Positions 1-7,169 of a stretch of 9,579 bases of DNA are shown one piece after another. Origin of the DNA: Kiritimatiellia bacterium (GTDB lineage Bacteria > Verrucomicrobiota > Kiritimatiellia > RFP12 > UBA1067). Position numbers and translations under genes: made by a program. Under the pieces are notes generated by a model. It ran no database searches. It saw nothing but the letters and a program-made list of their open reading frames with translations, and was not told the origin of the DNA. Location: assembly GCA_024405255.1 (NCBI GenBank), contig JAKSOY010000170.1, forward strand, positions 1-9,579, in the 5' to 3' direction. The first letter of the stretch is position 1; the number at the start of each line of letters is the position of its first letter.

Positions 1-2808
1 GCCTTCGCCCACGCCCTTCACGCCGGCAAGTCCGTAGATGATCGCGTGTTCGCCCGCGACCGGCGAAAACCGCGAGTAGGCCTGGTTGACGTCCGGCGGC
101 TTCACTTCGAGCCCCATCGCATCCGCCTCGGCCACGAAGCCCGGCAGCTTGTCGAAGTTGCCGATTTCCGAAGAGATCTGGGCGCACATGAATTCGGCCG
201 GATAGTGGGCCTTCATGTAACCGGTCTGGTAGGCGACCCAGGCATAGCACACGGCATGCGACTTGTTGAACGCGTAGGAGGCAAATGCCTTCCAGTCGTC
301 CCAGATCTTGTCGATGAGCTTGCGCGCTTCCTTCTCGTCCTTCCACTTGTCAATGCGGAATTCGGGATTCGCAAGACAGCCGTCGACGAACTTGACCTTC
401 AGCTCCTCCATCACGGCGAGCTGCTTCTTGCCCATCGCCTTGCGGAGCTTGTCGGACATGCCGCGCGTGAAGCCGCCCAACAGACGCGAGAGCAACATCA
501 CCTGTTCCTGGTACACGGTGACGCCATACGTGTCCTTCAGGTACTTCTCCATCAGCGGATGGTCGTACGTGATGGGTTCGGTATCGTGGTTCCCGCGTTT
601 CTCCGGCGGTTCAAGCGACCACTTGCGGCGAATGAAGTTCGGGATGTAGGCCAGCGGCCCCGGACGGTAGAGCGCGTTCATGGCGACGAGATCCGAAAGG
701 CAGACGGGTTGAAGTTCCATCAGGTACTTCTTCATGCCGTCGGATTCGAACTGGAAAAGTCCCGTCGTTTCACCGCGCCCGAAGAGCTGATAGGTCTCCT
801 GGTCGTCGTCGGGAATGTCGTCCGGATTGAGGTCGATGCCGCGGAACTTCTTGATCAGCGCGACGCATTCCTTCTCCACCGAAAGCGTCTTGAGACCGAG
901 GAAGTCCATCTTGAGCAGGCCCACCGGCTCGACGAAGTGTCCGTCGTACTGCGTGCAGAGCAGCGACTCGCCTTCCGTCGGCATCACCGGCAGCGTATCC
1001 ATCAGCGGATCGCGGGAGATCAGAATGCCGCACGCATGGATGCCGGGTTGACGCAAGCATCCTTCAAGACGCGCCGCATAGTCCATCAGCTCCTTGACGG
1101 TATGCACATGGTTCGCCGAGTCGAGAAACGTCGTTTCGTCCTTGAAGGCCGCGACGAGGTCGGGCGAATAGTCCTTGTTCGGTTCGCCGTGCTTGTCGGT
1201 CGGACTCATCGCGCTCTTGAATGTCGTCTTCGGCGTGTCGGGCACATAGGATGCCAGCTTGTTCGTATCCGCCAGCGGATACTCCATCGCACGGCCGACA
1301 TCCTTGATGGAACTCTTCGCCGCCATCTGGCCGAACGTCACGATGTGCGCCACATGGTCCTGGCCGTACTTCTGCGTGACATACTCGAGCACGCGGCCGC
1401 GTCCCGAGTCGTCGAAGTCGACATCGATATCCGGCATGGAGATACGGTCCGGATTGAGGAAGCGTTCAAACAGCAAATCGTACTTGATCGGGTCGACGTT
1501 CGTGATGCCGATCGCGTAGGCGAGCGCCGAACCGGCGGCCGAACCACGGCCCGGTCCCACCCAGACGCCGATATTCCGGGCGGCGGCAATGTAGTCGTGT
1601 ACGATCAAGAAGTAGCCCGGGAATCCCATCGTGCGCACGGTGTCGAGTTCGAACTGGACGCGTTCGGTCACTTCTTTCGGACACGGATCCCCCCAGCGTT
1701 TCTTCACGCCGGCCCAGACAAGAGAGGCCAGGTAGTCGGCTTCGAACTTGATGCGCAACACTTTCTCGTAACCGCCCAGACGGTCGAAGTTGGTCGGCTT
1801 GTCGGCGGTGTTGAACTGCTCCTTGAGCGCCGCCTCGTCGTACTTCTTCGCGTAGTCCTCTTCCGTGCCGAACGAAGCCGGAATCGGGAACTTCGGCATG
1901 ATCGGCGGCGAATCGAGTTCGTACTCCTCCACTTTTTCGGCGAGGGCGACGGTGTTCGAGATGAACTCGGGGTGGTCGGGGAACAGGGCGGCCATGGTGT
2001 CGCCGTCCTTGAACCATTCCTGTCCCGTGTAGATCATGCGCGAGTCGTCGGAAATCTTCTTCTGCGTCGAAAGGCAGAGCAGAAGGTCGTGCGCCGGATC
2101 GTCCGTCTCGTCGAGGAAGTGCACGTCGTTCGTCGCGATCACCGGGATGTCGAGCTTCTTGCCGATCTCGACCATGCCCTCGACGACTTTCACCTGACGC
2201 GCATAGAGCCGGCGATGGTCGTCGATCGCCGAACCGGGGATGTTCGTCTTGGTGGAATTGTGGAGCATGGCCTCGAGGTAGTAGTCCTCCCCGAAGAGGT
2301 CCTTATACCATTTCGCGACTTTCTCCGCCTCGTCCATGCGCCCGATGTCAATGGCATTCGCCACCTCGCCCGCGATGCAGGCCGCCGAGCAGATGAGGCC
2401 CTCGTGGTATTTTTCGAGCAGATTGTGGTCGATACGGGCCGTATGGTAGAACCCGTTGATCCACGCCTCGGACAGCAGACGCACCAGATTATGATACCCG
2501 ACTTTGTTTTTCGCGAGCAGAATCAGATGCCGACGCTTTTCGTCCTTATTGCGGCTCGTGTAGTCGCCGCTCGTCGTCACATACGCTTCGCATCCGAGAA
2601 TCGGCTTGATCGGGGGCAGATCGTCATAACCCTTTTTGGACCGGCACTCGTCGTAGAAGGCCTTCAATGCGAAAAGGTTGCCGTGGTCCGTCACGGCAAG
2701 CGCTTTCATCCCCCATTTGCGCGCGCGCTTGACGAGCGGCTTGAGGGCGCACTGGCCATCCAGCAGCGAGTAGGTCGTGTGGACGTGAAGATGGACAAAA
2801 TCCTGCAT
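1..2808 (-). CDS. dnaE: DNA polymerase III alpha subunit DnaE (3' end cut by window edge)
   Basis: Replicative DNA polymerase catalytic subunit, cytoplasmic, acting in the Pol III holoenzyme. The 936 visible residues start MQDFVHLHVHTTYSLLDG and stay open to base 1, ending in the KGVGEG segment that precedes the helix-hairpin-helix region in family members. The C-terminal HhH, OB-fold and tau-binding parts therefore lie outside; complete DnaE proteins are usually 1,100-1,200 residues. An N-terminal PHP domain (about 1-270) keeps candidate metal ligands H6, H8, D17, H42, E74, H94, C144, D228 and H230. The polymerase core has the WVGPGRGSAAGS loop, PDIDVDF with D462 and D464, and KMDFLGLKTL with D635; these match the three catalytic aspartates of C-family polymerases. 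The ATG at 2808 gives the usual N-terminus, with only a weak GGATGGG ribosome-binding site. It begins 18 bases after the aldo/keto reductase stop, so the two are probably cotranscribed. No intein or frameshift is seen in the visible part. Confidence 0.97.
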   Translation of the reverse strand, partial: MQDFVHLHVHTTYSLLDGQCALKPLVKRARKWGMKALAVTDHGNLFALKAFYDECRSKKGYDDLPPIKPILGCEAYVTTSGDYTSRNKDEKRRHLILLAKNKVGYHNLVRLLSEAWINGFYHTARIDHNLLEKYHEGLICSAACIAGEVANAIDIGRMDEAEKVAKWYKDLFGEDYYLEAMLHNSTKTNIPGSAIDDHRRLYARQVKVVEGMVEIGKKLDIPVIATNDVHFLDETDDPAHDLLLCLSTQKKISDDSRMIYTGQEWFKDGDTMAALFPDHPEFISNTVALAEKVEEYELDSPPIMPKFPIPASFGTEEDYAKKYDEAALKEQFNTADKPTNFDRLGGYEKVLRIKFEADYLASLVWAGVKKRWGDPCPKEVTERVQFELDTVRTMGFPGYFLIVHDYIAAARNIGVWVGPGRGSAAGSALAYAIGITNVDPIKYDLLFERFLNPDRISMPDIDVDFDDSGRGRVLEYVTQKYGQDHVAHIVTFGQMAAKSSIKDVGRAMEYPLADTNKLASYVPDTPKTTFKSAMSPTDKHGEPNKDYSPDLVAAFKDETTFLDSANHVHTVKELMDYAARLEGCLRQPGIHACGILISRDPLMDTLPVMPTEGESLLCTQYDGHFVEPVGLLKMDFLGLKTLSVEKECVALIKKFRGIDLNPDDIPDDDQETYQLFGRGETTGLFQFESDGMKKYLMELQPVCLSDLVAMNALYRPGPLAYIPNFIRRKWSLEPPEKRGNHDTEPITYDHPLMEKYLKDTYGVTVYQEQVMLLSRLLGGFTRGMSDKLRKAMGKKQLAVMEELKVKFVDGCLANPEFRIDKWKDEKEARKLIDKIWDDWKAFASYAFNKSHAVCYAWVAYQTGYMKAHYPAEFMCAQISSEIGNFDKLPGFVAEADAMGLEVKPPDVNQAYSRFSPVAGEHAIIYGLAGVKGVGEG

Positions 2809-2826
2809 GACACCCATCCAACCAAC

Positions 2827-3687
2827 TTACTGTTCGGCCGGAGCGTCATTCGGATTGTAGCCGCTGTAGCCCGTTTCAGGCATCGCGTTGAGCGCGGCAA
2901 GTTCCTCGGCCGTCAGCGAGAAGTCGAAGACATCCGCGTTCGCCGCAAGGCGTTCGGCATGCACGGACTTCGGCAGCGGTACCACGCCGAGTTCAATCGC
3001 ATAGCGTACGCAGACCTGCGCCGCGCTCTTGCCATGCGCCGCACCGATTTCGTTGAGAAGCGGGTTCGCCAGCATGCGGCCGCTGCCGAGGGGGCTCCAC
3101 GCCTCCATTCGGATGTTGTTCTGATTGCAGTAGTCGAGCACGTCCTTCTGGATGTAGCCCGGGTGGAATTCCACCTGGTCGACCATCGGCGGGATTTCAC
3201 ACTGCTGCTTGAGCGCGGCGAGATGCTCGGGCAGGAAGTTGGAAACGCCGATCGCGCGCACTTTCCCGTCCTTGTAGAGCTTCTCGAACCCCTTCCAGGT
3301 GGCCGCATTGAGTTCCTGCCACTGGGCCGAATACTTCTGGACGGCCGGCCAGTGCACCAGATAGAGGTCGATGTAGTCCGTACCGAGCGCCTTGAGGGCC
3401 TTTTCACCGGCCTCGACCGTCTTCTCGTAGCCGCGCACGTCGGTCCACTGCTTCGTCGTCAGGAAAATCTCCTCGCGCTTCACGCCCGAGAGGCGCAGCC
3501 CCTCGCCCACGCTCGCCTCGTTCCCGTACGCCGTCGCCGTGTCGATATGGCGGTAGCCGCACTGCAACGCCGCCACCACCGAATCACGCGCCACATCGCC
3601 CGCCGGCGTCTGCCACGTACCATATCCGACGCAAGGGATCTTCACGCCGTTCGAAAGCAAATAGCCATCTGCCAAAGTCTTCATCAT
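2827..3687 (-). CDS. Aldo/keto reductase (AKR superfamily, diketogluconate-reductase-like)
   Basis: Probable NADPH-dependent cytoplasmic oxidoreductase of 286 residues that reduces aldehydes or ketones to alcohols. It is a complete single-domain (beta/alpha)8 barrel of normal family length. The catalytic tetrad is visible: D49 and Y54 in HIDTATAYGNE, K79 in FLTTKQW and H112 in LYLVHWP. Other family marks are AIGVSNF, VDQVEFHPG, the SPLGSG loop and the VPLPKS cofactor-binding segment near 236-241. Two ATG codons lie in tandem at 3687 and 3684; the purine-rich AGGAAGG runs just upstream suit either, and I chose the outer one. An in-frame extension up to 3783 is unlikely because it would run through the promoter and encode non-family sequence. 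The gene is first after a strong promoter and is followed closely by dnaE. The physiological substrate cannot be read from sequence; methylglyoxal, sugar aldehydes or keto-sugars are all possible. It contains no signal peptide. Confidence 0.93.
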   Translation of the reverse strand: MMKTLADGYLLSNGVKIPCVGYGTWQTPAGDVARDSVVAALQCGYRHIDTATAYGNEASVGEGLRLSGVKREEIFLTTKQWTDVRGYEKTVEAGEKALKALGTDYIDLYLVHWPAVQKYSAQWQELNAATWKGFEKLYKDGKVRAIGVSNFLPEHLAALKQQCEIPPMVDQVEFHPGYIQKDVLDYCNQNNIRMEAWSPLGSGRMLANPLLNEIGAAHGKSAAQVCVRYAIELGVVPLPKSVHAERLAANADVFDFSLTAEELAALNAMPETGYSGYNPNDAPAEQ

Positions 3688-3689
3688 AT

Positions 3690-3705
3690 CCTTCCTTCCT
3701 CTCCT
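3690..3705 (-). promoter_or_regulatory. Ribosome-binding site of the aldo/keto reductase
   Basis: Read on the minus strand this is AGGAGAGGAAGGAAGG, an unusually long purine-rich run with several overlapping Shine-Dalgarno-like cores. It ends two bases before tandem ATG codons at 3687 and 3684. One core (3694-3700) sits 6 bases from the first ATG and another (3690-3695) 5 bases from the second. Both starts are therefore usable, and efficient initiation is expected. Confidence 0.8.
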
Positions 3706-3744
3706 GCTCGTTTCACAAGCATCAACCGCTTCTCTAAGGCGAAT

Positions 3745-3774
3745 ATTATACCATTTCCCGCCTTCCCTTGACAA
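3745..3774 (-). promoter_or_regulatory. Sigma70-type promoter for the aldo/keto reductase-dnaE unit
   Basis: On the minus strand the -35 box TTGTCA (3769-3774, five of six consensus bases) is followed by an 18-base spacer and a perfect TATAAT -10 box (3745-3750) within an AT-rich patch. A start point near 3738 would give a leader of about 50 bases before the ATG at 3687. The spacing, the local AT content in an otherwise GC-rich region, and the position directly upstream of a gene all support it. No operator or riboswitch-like structure is evident in the leader. Confidence 0.75.
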
Positions 3775-3802
3775 GCCTCGCACCGCGCCCCCTAGAACAG
3801 GC

Positions 3803-3857
3803 AGGACGCGCAGGACGGTTCATGCGTCCTTCGCGTCCTTCGCGTCCTGCGCGTCGT
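3803..3857 (-). repeat. Inverted repeat able to form a hairpin, possible terminator-like element
   Basis: Bases 3803-3817 (AGGACGCGCAGGACG) are the reverse complement of 3843-3857 except for one mismatch, giving a 13-bp perfect core (3805-3817 with 3843-3855) around a loop of about 25 bases. Inner alternatives exist, such as AGGACG pairing with CGTCCT around a 7-base loop. It lies directly after the stop codon of the GH36-like gene and before the next promoter, where a terminator or 3'-end stabilising structure would sit. There is no T-rich tract after the stem on the minus strand, so it is not a typical intrinsic terminator. Part of the pairing arises because the tandem 9-bp repeat supplies one arm. 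Confidence 0.5.
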
Positions 3858-3867
3858 TCGCGTCCTT
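3823..3867. repeat. Five-copy 9-bp tandem repeat (CGCGTCCTT units)
   Basis: Five head-to-tail 9-base units run from 3823: TGCGTCCTT, CGCGTCCTT, CGCGTCCTG, CGCGTCGTT and CGCGTCCTT. On the minus strand the unit is AAGGACGCG. The array begins five bases past the stop codon of the GH36-like gene and is outside any convincing gene. Because the unit is a multiple of three it stays open in all frames and would read as a (Asp-Ala-Lys) type repeat in one of them, but nothing suggests it is translated. Confidence 0.85.
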
Positions 3868-3872
3868 CGGCC

Positions 3873-6629
3873 TCACTTGGCCGGCGGGGTCACTTTGCGG
3901 ATTTCGAACAGCTCGCCGTCGTACACCTTGTTCAGCGTAACCGCAAAACCGGTCATGGCGAGTTCCTTGCCGGTCATCGTCGTCACGAGCTTGCCCGTCG
4001 GCGCCTGCAGAACCGCGTAGCGGGCCTCGGGATCGAGATTGCGCGCCGTCACCTGGCGGGTCTTCTCCGCCGCGCCATGGCGGAAGACACCGATCAGGCC
4101 GCCGCTCTTCGTCTCCGTGTTGAGACGGCAGAAACCGTCCCAGAAGCCTTCCATCGGTTCGCCGAAACCGGGCAGATCCTGGCGGAAGGACATAATGCCA
4201 TGGCGCTGTTCCAGTCCTTTGACCCATCCCGACCACAGACGGTATTCGGCGCGTTCCGCCTTCGTCAGCTGGCGCGGATCGCCCAGCATGATCGGCAGCG
4301 CACCCGTGAGGGACTTGTAGGCCAGCAGATGGTCCGGACCCGACATCTTCAGATTGCCGATCACCAGCGAAGTCGCCGGCAGCGCCGGACAACGCGCCCA
4401 CGCGTAATTGCGCATGCGCAGGCATCCGTCAGGACCCGGTTCGCCGATGTTCGACAGCCAGTTCCCTTCCGCGTGCTTCGCAATGCCGTAATCCATCAGC
4501 TGGTCCTTGCCCGCCGTCTCGTACGTGCAGTCGATGAAGAGGTCGGGGGCCTCGCGATGGAGCTCGTCGAACAGGTCCATGCAGCGCGCATAGATGACGT
4601 CGAACGACTCGGCGTGGTCGCGATGATGCGGATGGTTCTTCGCATAGCAGCCCGCACGCTCGTATTCGTACACGTAGGCGCTCGTCACGATGGCGAGATC
4701 GAGTTTCACGTAGGCGAGTCCATACTCGCGCACGCCGCGGAGAATCGCTTCGCGAATGTGCGTGTACCAGTCCGTACCCATGCACATCGTGTAGGTTCCG
4801 CGCGAATACGTATGGAGGTTCGCGACCTTGCCGTCGGCACCGTGAACCACCCACTCCGGATGCTTGATGTACGGTTCGCTCGTGGTGTCGGAGAATGCGA
4901 GCGAGAACCAGAGCCCCGGCTTCATCCCCTTCGCCTTGATGTGGTCGAAAACGGGCTTGAGCCCCTTCGGAAATTTCTTCGTATCGACGAGCCAGTCGCC
5001 GCGCGTCGGCTGGGAACGTCCTGCCTTCAGATCGGCCAGATTGCTCTGCCAACCGTCGTCGATGACGAACTCCTCCACGCCGCAGTCCGCGGCCGCATCG
5101 GCGAGTTCGTGGATGAGCTTTTCGTTGACGTTCTTGTGGAACGGAATCCACGTGTTGTAGACGAACATCGGCTTGCGGGAGATCTGCTCGACGCGCGTTC
5201 CCATGTACTTGCGCGTGTAGGTCTGCACCGCCGAGGCGACAATCGCCTGCGGATCGCGCTCGTTCTCGTAGGGCGCCGTGAACACCGCCGCACTCGTCCA
5301 GCGCTGCCCCGGCTTGAGCCAGCGACGGAACGGATAGGGTTGTCCCGGCGTCGTCACGCCCACGCGCAGGGACCGTCCATCCTCGTGCACGGCCGTACGC
5401 TTGATTACGCCCACGGACTCATTGCCCACCGCCAAGCCGCGGAAACGCGTCACCTCGTGCAAGACCACGAGCGGATCGTTCCAGTCGCCGATATAGGTGC
5501 CGTGCACGCGATAGCGTCCATACTGGCGGAAGGTCTGCATGTGCGGACCGACAAATGTCAACCACACATCCTCGACATTCACCGATTCAACCTTGATGTC
5601 GGCCGAACCGCCGTTCACCACGGCGAGCGTTTTCCGGACAAGCGGCAGATCGGGATACACCGTATAATTCAATTCGACGGAAAAGGCACCGCCCGGTTCC
5701 GTGCAGGTGACGGTCGCCTCTTCACCGCCTTCAGGACGCGTCCGCGCCGTCCACTTGACATCCTTCCACGTGTCGGCGCCCGTGTAACGCTTGCCGTTGA
5801 CGGTGAGCGAGAACTCCGGCGACTGCGCCGCCACGCAATTAAATCCGTTGACCAGCCGGTATCCGCCGCTCCGCACATGGCCACCGCCGCAATCGACAAT
5901 GCGTTTCACCCGGCTATTGCCGATTGCCATTTCAAACGGCGAAGCAAAGGCCCGCGCCGAGAGGCGTCCGGCCGCGTCGACGTTGTCCGAACCGGCGAAA
6001 CCGCCCCGTGCGGAGACGTTGCCATAGAACTGGCCTTCCACTTTGTCCCACAGGCCCGCTTCGCCGGCGGCGTTACGGCACGGCACAAAATCGCGCACGC
6101 GCACGCCGCCCTGCGTCAGCGTACACGCCATCAGGCGGTACGAAGACGGACACGTCACATAGCGCATGGACGGTTCCGACCGGGCGAACAGGACAAACGG
6201 CGCCGTCGCATCCTTCCACTGGGGCTTGTCCGTCAAAATGGCCTTGCCGTCCAGCGAAAGAACGCCAGTACTGAAATCGCCTTTCACCGTATGCGGCGCC
6301 GCGTCGACGCGCACGGACGATTCCGCGAAACCGATCGTCCAGCACCCGTTCTCGTGAATGCCGAAATCATACCGCACACGGCCATCGGAGATTGGCAACG
6401 AACCAAAGAGCTGATAGAGTTTGGGCGAGAGCACCGTGAAGGCACCCCGCACTTCCGCGACAAACGGCGTCGCCGCCTTCGGATTGTAGCGTGTATTGAT
6501 GTACTGTTTACCAGAAGACTGAATCCAGTCCAGCGGCTTGAACGTCGACGGCAACGCCACCTCCGCTCCCGCGCATCCGGTCCAGACGGCAACCAGCACA
6601 CACCCCAGCTTCATCAGCTCATGTTTCAT
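3873..6629 (-). CDS. Exported GH36/clan-D alpha-galactosidase-like protein with N-terminal LamG-like domain
   Basis: Predicted secreted glycoside hydrolase of 918 residues, probably releasing alpha-linked galactose or a related sugar. Residues 1-22 look like a signal peptide with likely cleavage after AGA. Residues about 25-220 form a concanavalin/LamG-like domain, marked by WIQSSGKQYINTRYNP and RDFVPCRNAAGEAGLWD. A beta-rich N-terminal GH36 region covers about 225-480. The catalytic barrel (about 485-800) has FVIDDGWQ (D524, D525), the GDWLVDTKKFPKGLKPVFD segment, GLWF, and YVKLDL with D644 as expected nucleophile. Where GH36 enzymes usually have an S-D acid/base motif this protein reads WLSNIGEPGPDG, with Asn727, so its activity or specificity is uncertain. 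A C-terminal beta domain follows. The ATG at 6629 is chosen because GAGG lies 9 bases upstream and the signal peptide starts there. An alternative GTG at 6644 overlaps the preceding stop and would add five residues. It is the last gene of the putative operon. Confidence 0.88.
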   Translation of the reverse strand: MKHELMKLGCVLVAVWTGCAGAEVALPSTFKPLDWIQSSGKQYINTRYNPKAATPFVAEVRGAFTVLSPKLYQLFGSLPISDGRVRYDFGIHENGCWTIGFAESSVRVDAAPHTVKGDFSTGVLSLDGKAILTDKPQWKDATAPFVLFARSEPSMRYVTCPSSYRLMACTLTQGGVRVRDFVPCRNAAGEAGLWDKVEGQFYGNVSARGGFAGSDNVDAAGRLSARAFASPFEMAIGNSRVKRIVDCGGGHVRSGGYRLVNGFNCVAAQSPEFSLTVNGKRYTGADTWKDVKWTARTRPEGGEEATVTCTEPGGAFSVELNYTVYPDLPLVRKTLAVVNGGSADIKVESVNVEDVWLTFVGPHMQTFRQYGRYRVHGTYIGDWNDPLVVLHEVTRFRGLAVGNESVGVIKRTAVHEDGRSLRVGVTTPGQPYPFRRWLKPGQRWTSAAVFTAPYENERDPQAIVASAVQTYTRKYMGTRVEQISRKPMFVYNTWIPFHKNVNEKLIHELADAAADCGVEEFVIDDGWQSNLADLKAGRSQPTRGDWLVDTKKFPKGLKPVFDHIKAKGMKPGLWFSLAFSDTTSEPYIKHPEWVVHGADGKVANLHTYSRGTYTMCMGTDWYTHIREAILRGVREYGLAYVKLDLAIVTSAYVYEYERAGCYAKNHPHHRDHAESFDVIYARCMDLFDELHREAPDLFIDCTYETAGKDQLMDYGIAKHAEGNWLSNIGEPGPDGCLRMRNYAWARCPALPATSLVIGNLKMSGPDHLLAYKSLTGALPIMLGDPRQLTKAERAEYRLWSGWVKGLEQRHGIMSFRQDLPGFGEPMEGFWDGFCRLNTETKSGGLIGVFRHGAAEKTRQVTARNLDPEARYAVLQAPTGKLVTTMTGKELAMTGFAVTLNKVYDGELFEIRKVTPPAK

Positions 6630-6638
6630 TGTTTTCAA

Positions 6639-6642
6639 CCTC
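6639..6642 (-). promoter_or_regulatory. Ribosome-binding site deciding the start of the GH36-like gene
   Basis: GAGG on the minus strand, embedded in TGAGGTTG, overlaps the TGA stop of the upstream gene and lies 9 bases before the ATG at 6629. It favours that ATG over the GTG at 6644, which has no comparable site. The overlap of stop codon and ribosome-binding site suggests translational coupling of the two genes. Confidence 0.6.
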
Positions 6643-7150
6643 ACTTACGCGGGGTCAGCTTGAGATCGCTCACGCCATAGCCGATTTCGGCCTCCGATTG
6701 CGCGAGAGGCCCCTTCTGCCCATTGTACGAACCATCGGGATTGACGAAACGCACCGAGCCCACACCGCCCGGCGGCACCGGCTGGTAGCGACCTTCGACC
6801 GCCACCGCCCAAACACCGCCCCAGCCCTCGGTGAACTCCACGATGACGCACTTCAGCAGCTTCGCGTCGATCACCTGGAATTCGGCACGCAGCTTCGTCG
6901 GACGATTCCCCTCCGACGCCACCACCGTCACGTGATAGGCCTTGATGTCGCCCGGCAGCAGATAGGATCCCATCGTCTTGCCGACGAGTTCACCCGCCTG
7001 CACATCCGTCAGCGTGCGTCCTTCCAGAACCAGCGTCGGTTCGCCGATGCGGATGAACTCACCCGCCTGTGCCGTCCAGGCGAGACACCCCGCCGCCAAA
7101 ATGAACGCCAATCCGCGGCCGATCCGGTTCACAAAAGATTTCTTCTGCAT
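6641..7150 (-). CDS. Small exported protein of unknown function
   Basis: I do not recognise this family. The 169-residue product starts MQKKSFVNRIGRGLAFILAA, a positively charged then hydrophobic signal peptide. The probable cleavage is after AWTAQA, near residue 29. ILAAGC at 17-22 also resembles a weak lipobox, so a lipoprotein is possible. The mature part of about 140 residues has alternating hydrophobic and charged residues typical of a beta-sandwich. It contains LPGDIKAYHVTVVASEG, a Trp-rich EGWGGVWAVAVEG, and ends SDLKLTPRK; there are no obvious catalytic motifs or transmembrane segments after the signal. The ATG at 7150 has an excellent AAGGAG site 6 bases upstream. An in-frame ATG at 7165 would add five residues but is less well placed. 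It sits between the GH109-like and GH36-like genes with gaps of 19 and 11 bases, so it probably serves the same extracytoplasmic glycan pathway, for instance as a binding or accessory protein. That role is inferred from context only. Confidence 0.85.
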   Translation of the reverse strand: MQKKSFVNRIGRGLAFILAAGCLAWTAQAGEFIRIGEPTLVLEGRTLTDVQAGELVGKTMGSYLLPGDIKAYHVTVVASEGNRPTKLRAEFQVIDAKLLKCVIVEFTEGWGGVWAVAVEGRYQPVPPGGVGSVRFVNPDGSYNGQKGPLAQSEAEIGYGVSDLKLTPRK

Positions 7151-7156
7151 TTGAAA

Positions 7157-7162
7157 CTCCTT
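7157..7162 (-). promoter_or_regulatory. Ribosome-binding site of the small exported protein
   Basis: A perfect AAGGAG on the minus strand lies 6 bases upstream of the ATG at 7150. It is inside the short extension that would be coded if translation began at the ATG at 7165, so it argues for the downstream start. It lies 7 bases after the stop codon of the GH109-like gene. Confidence 0.8.
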
Positions 7163-7169
7163 CATTTCC

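Noticed and set aside
46..3771. A 1,241-codon open frame on the plus strand
   Set aside because: It lies antisense to dnaE and the aldo/keto reductase, both of which match known families with intact motifs. Its product is full of Arg, His, Val and Leu with no recognisable domain, typical of the complement of GC-rich coding sequence.
3768..3773. TTGACA on the plus strand as a forward -35 box
   Set aside because: No -10-like sequence follows at 16-19 bases; the downstream region is GC-rich and there is no plus-strand gene to serve. The same bases form the -35 region of the minus-strand promoter.
3823..3867. CRISPR-like array
   Set aside because: The units are 9 bases long and directly adjacent with no spacers, so this is a simple tandem repeat.
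3820..4425. A minus-strand frame ending in a repeated Asp-Ala-Lys motif
   Set aside because: It overlaps the GH36-like coding region in another frame. The repeated tail is only the translation of the 9-bp intergenic array.
3768..6680. A 970-codon open frame on the plus strand
   Set aside because: It is antisense to the GH36-like gene and runs through the tandem repeat and intergenic gap. It has no family motifs and its composition is that of a shadow frame.
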